The notes beneath the pieces are model-generated. The model ran no database searches and was not told the origin of the DNA. It was given only the letters and a program-made list of their open reading frames with translations. DNA of 64,000 bases from Sulfurimicrobium sp964552675 (lineage in GTDB: Bacteria > Pseudomonadota > Gammaproteobacteria > Burkholderiales > Sulfuricellaceae), in NCBI GenBank assembly GCA_964552675.1, contig CAZKHJ010000011.1, positions 1-64,000 on the forward strand, read 5' to 3'. The translations under genes were made by a program, and so were the position numbers. Below are positions 60,041-64,000 of the stretch, in pieces. Within the stretch, counting starts at the first letter, position 1, and each line of letters opens with the position of its first letter.

Positions 60041-60895
60041 TTAAAAATGTAATTTATCCGCAGAGTCAATGGCGTTTTCAAGCAGGGTGGCGACTGTCAT
60101 GGGGCCGACACCGCCTGGAACAGGAGTGATCCAGGCTGCGCGCTGCGCAGCCGTCGCGAACTCCACGTCACCACAAATTTTTCCATCTGGCAGACGGTTA
60201 ATGCCAACATCAATCACGGTTGCGCCCTCACGCACCCATTCACCTTTGACCAAACCTGGCTTACCAACAGCGACCACAAGAATTTCTGCTTCCTGCACGT
60301 AGCCCGCCAGATCGCGGGTGAATCTGTGAGTCGTTGTCACGGTACAACCAGCAAGCAATAGCTCAAGCCCCATTGGGCGACCCACAGTATTGGATGCGCC
60401 AACGACTACCGCATTCTTGCCTTTAAGTTCCTCTCCCGTGCTTCTCAGCAACGTCATGGCACCACGAGGGGTACAGGGGCGCAAGACGGGAATACGCAGT
60501 GCCAGGCGCCCGATGTTGTAAGGGTGGAAACCATCTACATCCTTATCCGGGTGGATGCGCTCTACAATGGCCTCGCTGTCGATATGAGCCGGAACGGGCA
60601 TCTGTACCAGAATGCCATCAATGGCAGGGTCGGCATTAAGCTGATCGATCAGGGCCAGAAGTTCATCCTGGCTGGTGGATGCGGGCAGATCGTACGAAAC
60701 GGAATGAAATCCGGTCGTATCGCAGGCCCGGCGTTTGTTGCGTACATAAATAGAGGAGGCGGGGTCATCGCCAACGAGAATTACTGCCAATCCAGGACGG
60801 CGTTTTCCCGCTGCTAAACGTGCCTCAATCCGGTGTTTGATTTCTTGCAGAAGTTTATCGGCGATCGCCTTGCCATCAATGATCTGTGCGGACAT
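60041..60895 (-). CDS. folD: Methylene-THF dehydrogenase/methenyl-THF cyclohydrolase
   Basis: Bifunctional folate enzyme interconverting 5,10-methylene-THF and 10-formyl-THF. The 284-residue protein has the catalytic 'ASSIYVRNKRRACDTTG' (Tyr and Lys), 'DGILVQMPVPAHID' and 'PVPGGVGPMTVATLLENAI' motifs of FolD. The ATG at 60895 (MSAQIIDGKAIADK) is the family start; an upstream in-frame ATG at 60940 adds 15 residues without support. Divergent from the tRNA-Pro promoter. Confidence 0.96.
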   Translation of the reverse strand: MSAQIIDGKAIADKLLQEIKHRIEARLAAGKRRPGLAVILVGDDPASSIYVRNKRRACDTTGFHSVSYDLPASTSQDELLALIDQLNADPAIDGILVQMPVPAHIDSEAIVERIHPDKDVDGFHPYNIGRLALRIPVLRPCTPRGAMTLLRSTGEELKGKNAVVVGASNTVGRPMGLELLLAGCTVTTTHRFTRDLAGYVQEAEILVVAVGKPGLVKGEWVREGATVIDVGINRLPDGKICGDVEFATAAQRAAWITPVPGGVGPMTVATLLENAIDSADKLHF

Positions 60896-60971
60896 GGTTA
60901 TTGAGTAGTTTGCTGATATTGAAAAATAAAGATATCCCACACTTTAAAGCGCTTTTGCTCCGGATGCAAAG

Positions 60972-61000
60972 TTGACGTTACATGAACTCCAATGTATAGT
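60972..61000 (+). promoter_or_regulatory. Promoter of the tRNA Pro-Arg-His cluster
   Basis: -35 ttgacg (60972-60977), 17-base spacer, -10 tatagt (60995-61000), each five of six to consensus. Start near 61007, a few bases before the tRNA-Pro at 61012. The three tRNAs are 20-24 bases apart, so they likely share this promoter. Confidence 0.75.
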
Positions 61001-61011
61001 GCCGCTTCTTT

Positions 61012-61088
61012 CGGGGTGTAGCGTAGCCTGGTAGCGCGCCTGGTTTGGGACCAGGATGTCGGGAGTTCAAATCTCTCCACCCCGACCA
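61012..61088 (+). tRNA. tRNA-Pro (anticodon TGG)
   Basis: 77 bases with encoded CCA (61086-61088). Acceptor cggggtg pairs with caccccg. Anticodon arm cctgg, loop tttggga, ccagg gives UGG. Confidence 0.96.
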
Positions 61089-61108
61089 GTATTTGTTTGT
61101 CCGACAAT

Positions 61109-61185
61109 CTGCCCGTAGCTCAACCGGATAGAGCACCAGCCTTCTAAGCTGGGGGTTACAGGTTCGATTCCTGTCGGGCAGGCCA
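61109..61185 (+). tRNA. tRNA-Arg (anticodon TCT)
   Basis: 77 bases with encoded CCA (61183-61185) and discriminator G. Acceptor ctgcccg pairs with cgggcag. Anticodon arm ccagc, loop cttctaa, gctgg gives UCU, reading AGA/AGG. Confidence 0.95.
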
Positions 61186-61209
61186 AAGTTTGGTTCTGTT
61201 GTTCAAGTG

Positions 61210-61285
61210 GTGGCTGTAGCTCAGCTGGTAGAGTCCCGGATTGTGATTCCGGTTGTCGTGGGTTCGAGTCCCATCAGCCACCCCA
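61210..61285 (+). tRNA. tRNA-His (anticodon GTG)
   Basis: Acceptor gtggctg pairs with cagccac; encoded CCA at 61283-61285. Anticodon arm ccgga, loop ttgtgat, tccgg gives GUG. Base 61209 is G and faces the discriminator C, so the extra G-1 of tRNA-His is encoded. Confidence 0.96.
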
Positions 61286-61332
61286 AATTCCATATCCCAC
61301 AAAATCAAAGATGTTTTTTTGCTCACCACATT

Positions 61333-61360
61333 ACTTCGTATAATGTATATTATGTTAAAT
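61333..61360 (+). other. dif: dif-like XerC/XerD recombination site
   Basis: 28 bases fit the bacterial dif layout. XerC-side arm acttcgtataa (61333-61343), six-base centre tgtata (61344-61349), XerD-side arm ttatgttaaat (61350-61360). As I know it, the E. coli dif XerD arm is ttatgttaaat and its centre is tgtata, so both are identical; the XerC arm differs from ggtgcgcataa mainly at its outer end, as in other species. It lies 47 bases after tRNA-His and 105 before the first accessory gene. No second copy was found in this window. Confidence 0.8.
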
Positions 61361-61465
61361 CGCAAGCGCCGCATAAAAAACCGCTTTCTTGCATTATTTC
61401 CAGCTTTTCCCCGAGCCTTATTGGCCAATAAAAACATTTCATGAAGTGATGCATGGCAAACGCAC

Positions 61466-61780
61466 GTGATAGGCATTTCAGAGGAAAAACTCATCACCCT
61501 GGCCGGGCCGGACTGGGGGAATTTCTGCTTTGGCCGGGACGGCCTTTTCTACCTCGACGGATGGCGGCGCGGGTTCACGCCACATGAGATTCGCGCTCAG
61601 TTCTTCCAGGTGCAGAAGGTGCGGCTCCTGGAGCAGGTCGCGCAGCAGGCAAGGAAGGAACTGGAGCAGGCCATACAGGATGCCCAGGAGGCGGAAAGGA
61701 TGGTGGGATGGTATCGCAAGCAGCTGGTGCTGGAGTCTCGCCTGGGGGCGATGTTTGAGAGGATTACTTCGGCCGGTTGA
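61466..61780 (+). CDS. Short phage-like hypothetical protein
   Basis: 104 residues with an internal GTG start at 61466; not recognised with certainty. 'DWGNFCFGRDGLFYLDGWRR' and 'GFTPHEIRAQFFQVQKVRLL' recall small W-and-G-rich phage proteins, followed by a charged coiled coil (about 55-90). A truncated second copy lies at 62458-62547. Its end overlaps the convergent toxin gene by 17 bases. No strong ribosome site. The location beside the dif-like site supports a mobile origin. Confidence 0.5.
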   Translation: MIGISEEKLITLAGPDWGNFCFGRDGLFYLDGWRRGFTPHEIRAQFFQVQKVRLLEQVAQQARKELEQAIQDAQEAERMVGWYRKQLVLESRLGAMFERITSAG

Positions 61781-62075
61781 AATACTCGCGGCGCTGGTGC
61801 AGGACGCGGACGATCCTGACCGTTTGCGCGCCGATCTGGTACACGATGGTGTAGGGATAGGTTTTCATGACGCATTCGCGGGTACCGCGCTGCCCTTCCC
61901 GCATTTTGAGGCGAAGCCCGGCGATTTTGTCGGCCTGCCAGTAGATGGCATCCACGGCGGCATCCGACACCGCCTCTCCGGCTTGTTCCAGGTAGTACCG
62001 CTCTATCTGCTCGACGTCTTTATCGGCCCGTTTGGACCATTCGATTTTAAGCGGCTTTTTTGCGGGTTCGAACAC
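61764..62075 (-). CDS. RelE/ParE-family toxin
   Basis: About 103 residues in RelE/ParE fold: 'LKIEWSKRADKDVEQIERYY' (first strand and helix), 'QADKIAGLRLKMREGQRGTR', 'YTIVYQIGAQTVRIVRVLHQ' and 'RREYFNRP' at the end. The last strand 'VRIVRVLHQRREY' is the usual toxin finish. The start is uncertain: a GTG at 62075 overlaps the antitoxin by 29 bases; an ATG at 62117 is further in. It poisons translation (RelE) or gyrase (ParE); sequence alone does not decide which. Confidence 0.75.
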   Translation of the reverse strand: MFEPAKKPLKIEWSKRADKDVEQIERYYLEQAGEAVSDAAVDAIYWQADKIAGLRLKMREGQRGTRECVMKTYPYTIVYQIGAQTVRIVRVLHQRREYFNRPK

Positions 62076-62220
62076 GTTGCAGACGTCTTTTGAGGATCCG
62101 TTCCCGGACTTCTTCATGGCTGACGATGCGCCCGGCTTCGATGTCATCCAGGCCGAGCTTTACCTGCTCGTCGAACCATTCGCGGTATGCGTCTTTTTTG
62201 GCTGGTTTGATGGATTGCAT
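62047..62220 (-). CDS. Antitoxin of the RelE/ParE pair
   Basis: 57 residues, lysine- and arginine-rich with 'QVKLGLDDIEAGRIVSHEEV' and 'RERILKRR', the usual 'EAGxxxSxEEV' neutralising segment. The N-terminal DNA-binding part is short. The ATG at 62220 (MQSIKPAKKDAYREW) is chosen; an ATG at 62250 is in frame. It precedes the toxin in the usual antitoxin-first order and overlaps it. Confidence 0.7.
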   Translation of the reverse strand: MQSIKPAKKDAYREWFDEQVKLGLDDIEAGRIVSHEEVRERILKRRLQRVRTRKKAA

Positions 62221-62273
62221 GGCGGCCCCCGGTGTTTCAATTCGCTGCATTGTACACCCGGGATTGTCAATTT

Positions 62274-62435
62274 TTAAAGAATGCGCTCGATCTGGTCAAC
62301 GCGCCGGTGGGCGTGATCGACGTCCCGCCTAAGATACTTCATTTCGACCCGACCCACAGCAAGCGCCACTCGCACGGAAACGTAGGCACTCAATACGCCC
62401 ACCGCCACCGATGACAGCCAGCCCACCGCTTCCAT
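62274..62435 (-). CDS. Small membrane protein, 53 residues
   Basis: Reads from the ATG at 62435: a single hydrophobic helix 'AVGWLSSVAVGVLSAYVSVR' and then a charged tail 'VEMKYLRRDVDHAHRRVDQI' before the stop at 62274-62276. This resembles short phage or plasmid proteins with one helix and a coiled tail, such as holin accessory proteins. It is too short to name. Reading frame and amino-acid pattern support it; no clear ribosome site. Confidence 0.5.
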   Translation of the reverse strand: MEAVGWLSSVAVGVLSAYVSVRVALAVGRVEMKYLRRDVDHAHRRVDQIERIL

Positions 62436-62457
62436 CTACATTTCCACTGAGTTGTAT

Positions 62458-62547
62458 TGCGCTTTGGCCGGGACGGCCTTTTCTACCTCGACGGATGGCG
62501 GTGCGGGTTCGCGCCTAGGGGCGATGTTCGAGAGGATTGCTGGTTAG
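62458..62547 (+). pseudogene. Truncated internal-deletion copy of the 61466 gene
   Basis: 62458-62513 matches 61526-61581 with two differences in about 56 bases. 62510-62537 then matches 61738-61764 (gggcgatgtt, gagaggatt). The two halves meet at a shared cgcc, so about 156 bases were lost between short direct repeats. The first frame leads into tggttag, a stop. No start codon is present. Confidence 0.75.
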
Positions 62548-62633
62548 CAACAGGCTTTGCTGTTGCGAATTGAACTATTCCAGGCAATCCTCTATCCTTG
62601 CTCTATTCATTTATTTAAGCTGATCTTAGCGAT

Positions 62634-63434
62634 ATGAGCATCACCATCAAGACCCTGGAAGAAATTGAAAAAATGCGTGTTGCCGGACGTCTCGCAGCGG
62701 AACAACTGGATTACATTGCACGGTTTGTCTCTGCCGGGATTACCACCGCTGAGTTGGACAAGTTATGCCACGACTACACGCTTAATGTGCAACACGCCAT
62801 TCCTGCTCCACTTAATTATGCGCCCTCGGGCCATAATCCCTATCCACGCTCGATCTGCACTTCAGTCAATCACCAGGTCTGCCATGGCGTTCCCGGCGAC
62901 AAGAAGCTGAAAAATGGCGACATCATCAACATTGATGTTACGGTAATCAAAGATGGTTTCCATGGCGACAGCAGCCGCATGTTTTATGTCGGCGAGCCAT
63001 CCATTCAGGCCAGACGCCTGTGCGAAATTACTTATGAGTGCCTTTGGCTCGGCATCAAAGTGGTCAAGCCCGGCGCCCGCCTGGGTGATATTGGCCATGT
63101 TATTCAGCGTCATGCGGAGAGCAACGGGTTCAGTGTGGTGCGCGAATTTTGTGGGCATGGTATTGGACGTGAATTTCACGAAGATCCCCAGGTCCTGCAT
63201 TATGGCAAGGCTGGGACGGGGCCTGTGCTTGAGGCTGGCATGACGTTTACCATCGAACCCATGATCAATGCCGGGCGGCGCGATATCCGCCAGCTTGGAG
63301 ATGGCTGGACCATTGTCACCAAGGATCACAGCCTTTCAGCGCAATGGGAACACACAATCCTGGTCACGCAGAACGGCTGCGAAGTTCTGACTATTTCTCC
63401 AGGCATGCCCCCCATGCCGGCCATTGCAGCCTGA
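62634..63434 (+). CDS. map: Methionine aminopeptidase, type I
   Basis: Removes N-terminal Met. 266 residues, pita-bread fold with the metal ligands in order: 'NIDVTVIKDGFHGDSSRMFY' (Asp, Asp), 'EFCGHGIGREFHEDPQVLHY' (His), 'GMTFTIEPMINAG' (Glu) and 'SAQWEHTILVT' (Glu). Start at 62634, MSITIKTLEEIEKMRVAGRL. It is followed 7 bases later by glnD, the usual map-glnD order. Confidence 0.97.
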   Translation: MSITIKTLEEIEKMRVAGRLAAEQLDYIARFVSAGITTAELDKLCHDYTLNVQHAIPAPLNYAPSGHNPYPRSICTSVNHQVCHGVPGDKKLKNGDIINIDVTVIKDGFHGDSSRMFYVGEPSIQARRLCEITYECLWLGIKVVKPGARLGDIGHVIQRHAESNGFSVVREFCGHGIGREFHEDPQVLHYGKAGTGPVLEAGMTFTIEPMINAGRRDIRQLGDGWTIVTKDHSLSAQWEHTILVTQNGCEVLTISPGMPPMPAIAA

Positions 63435-63441
63435 TTCCGTC

Positions 63442-64000
63442 ATGCCATTGCCTGCTGCCGGGCTGGCCCGGGATGTCGCATATTGGCGCACCAGACTGAA
63501 AGAAGGCCGCACTCGGCTTGCTGAAGCGTATTCAAGCAAGCCGAATGCGTCAGCCAATTTGCGCCATCATGCGTGGTTGGTGGACGAAGTATTGCAGGCC
63601 ATCTGGCAATCCAATGATTTGCCGTCTTCAGCCGCTCTGATCGCGGTGGGTGGTTATGGACGCGAACTGCTTTTCCCTTACTCCGATGTGGATATTCTGC
63701 TCCTGCTCGACAGCGCGCCAGACAGCGAGCTTGCCAGCCGCCTGGAAGCGCTGATCGGCATGTTCTGGGATATTGGACTGGAAGTCGGCCATAGCGTACG
63801 CACGGTATCCGACTGTATTGAAGAATCCGCCAAGGACGTCACAGTTCAAACCAACCTGCTCGAGGCACGCCTGTTGTGTGGCAGTTCCGTGCTTTTTGCG
63901 CAGCTGCAACAGTCCCTGTTCGCCCAGATGGATCGCGCTGCCTTTCTTCAGGCAAAACTGCTGGAACAGCAGCAACGCCATGCGCGCTTTCATGATACGG
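63442..64000 (+). CDS. glnD: PII uridylyltransferase GlnD (5' part)
   Basis: Nitrogen sensor that uridylylates PII when glutamine is low and removes UMP when it is high. 186 residues are visible before the window ends. The nucleotidyltransferase motif 'GGYGRELLFPYSDVDILLLL' (about residues 74-93) has the expected G-rich loop and the two metal Asp of DVD. The HD and ACT domains lie beyond. ATG at 63442, MPLPAAGLARDVAYW, follows the map stop by 7 bases. Confidence 0.95.
   Translation, partial: MPLPAAGLARDVAYWRTRLKEGRTRLAEAYSSKPNASANLRHHAWLVDEVLQAIWQSNDLPSSAALIAVGGYGRELLFPYSDVDILLLLDSAPDSELASRLEALIGMFWDIGLEVGHSVRTVSDCIEESAKDVTVQTNLLEARLLCGSSVLFAQLQQSLFAQMDRAAFLQAKLLEQQQRHARFHDT

Noticed and set aside
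61333..61360. The site looks partly like loxP of phage P1 (acttcgtataatgtat).
   Set aside because: The right half is ttatgttaaat, not the inverse of the left arm, and matches dif. loxP needs identical inverted arms.

Overview
The window is chromosomal DNA of a Gram-negative betaproteobacterium, most likely in the Nitrosomonadales (Sulfuricella/Gallionella-like). This is inferred from gene content and order, not from a database match: the hom-thrC pair, an hpnCDE squalene operon, a single Lol permease with LolD, the infC-rpmI-rplT-pheS-pheT-ihfA-merR-tRNA-Pro block, RelA with an EFDD synthetase motif, and many c-di-GMP and two-component genes. It is GC-rich apart from a few intergenic patches. 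No transposase, rRNA operon or CRISPR array was found.

Layout. 0-3 kb: threonine synthesis (hom 3' part, thrC) with a HicAB toxin-antitoxin pair lodged between them, then a DsrE-like protein. 3.1-6.1 kb (minus): hpnC, hpnD, hpnE for squalene. 6.1-6.8 kb: tRNA-Leu, its terminator, and a DUF2283 gene next to a frameshifted DUF4258 gene. 6.9-12.5 kb (minus): a COG4255-like gene, recJ, a DUF4010 membrane protein, an HDOD protein and cheD. 12.5-20.1 kb (plus): sixA, lolC-lolD, a CHASE/PAS/GGDEF cyclase and comEC, with one minus-strand membrane protein between sixA and lolC. 20.1-31.1 kb (minus): a signalling island of seven genes in one direction, containing an HD-GYP regulator, a lone receiver, an HTH-receiver protein, two hybrid kinases, an Aer-like chemoreceptor and a receiver/GAF-like protein. 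Its promoter overlaps a perfect inverted repeat. 31.3-36 kb: relA, tRNA-Ala, an Slp lipoprotein, the NAD(P)HX repair enzyme and a DUF3330/radical SAM pair. 37-40.4 kb: a polysaccharide-type cluster (signal-peptide TPR protein, HEAT protein, GT2, receiver) whose glycosyltransferase has lost several catalytic residues. 40.5-44.5 kb: purL. 44.6-48 kb: a partner-switching operon (GGDEF cyclase, slr1658-like kinase, slr1659-like STAS-type protein, PP2C phosphatase). 48.1-55.8 kb: translation genes with tRNA-Val and tRNA-Pro. 55.8-60.9 kb: tadA, a LysR regulator, an Hpt protein, a PIN-PhoH ATPase and folD. 61.0-61.3 kb: tRNAs Pro, Arg and His. 61.3-62.6 kb: a XerCD dif-like site followed by a small accessory patch (toxin-antitoxin pair, short phage-like genes, a broken duplicate). 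62.6-64 kb: map and the start of glnD.

How the parts fit. c-di-GMP turnover recurs: two GGDEF cyclases keep both the active motif and the RxxD inhibitory site, one HD-GYP phosphodiesterase lies in the phosphorelay island, and one cyclase is tied to a partner switch. The dif-like site, with an XerD arm identical to the E. coli one as I remember it, suggests this window lies at or near the replication terminus. It would also explain why foreign small genes sit beside it.
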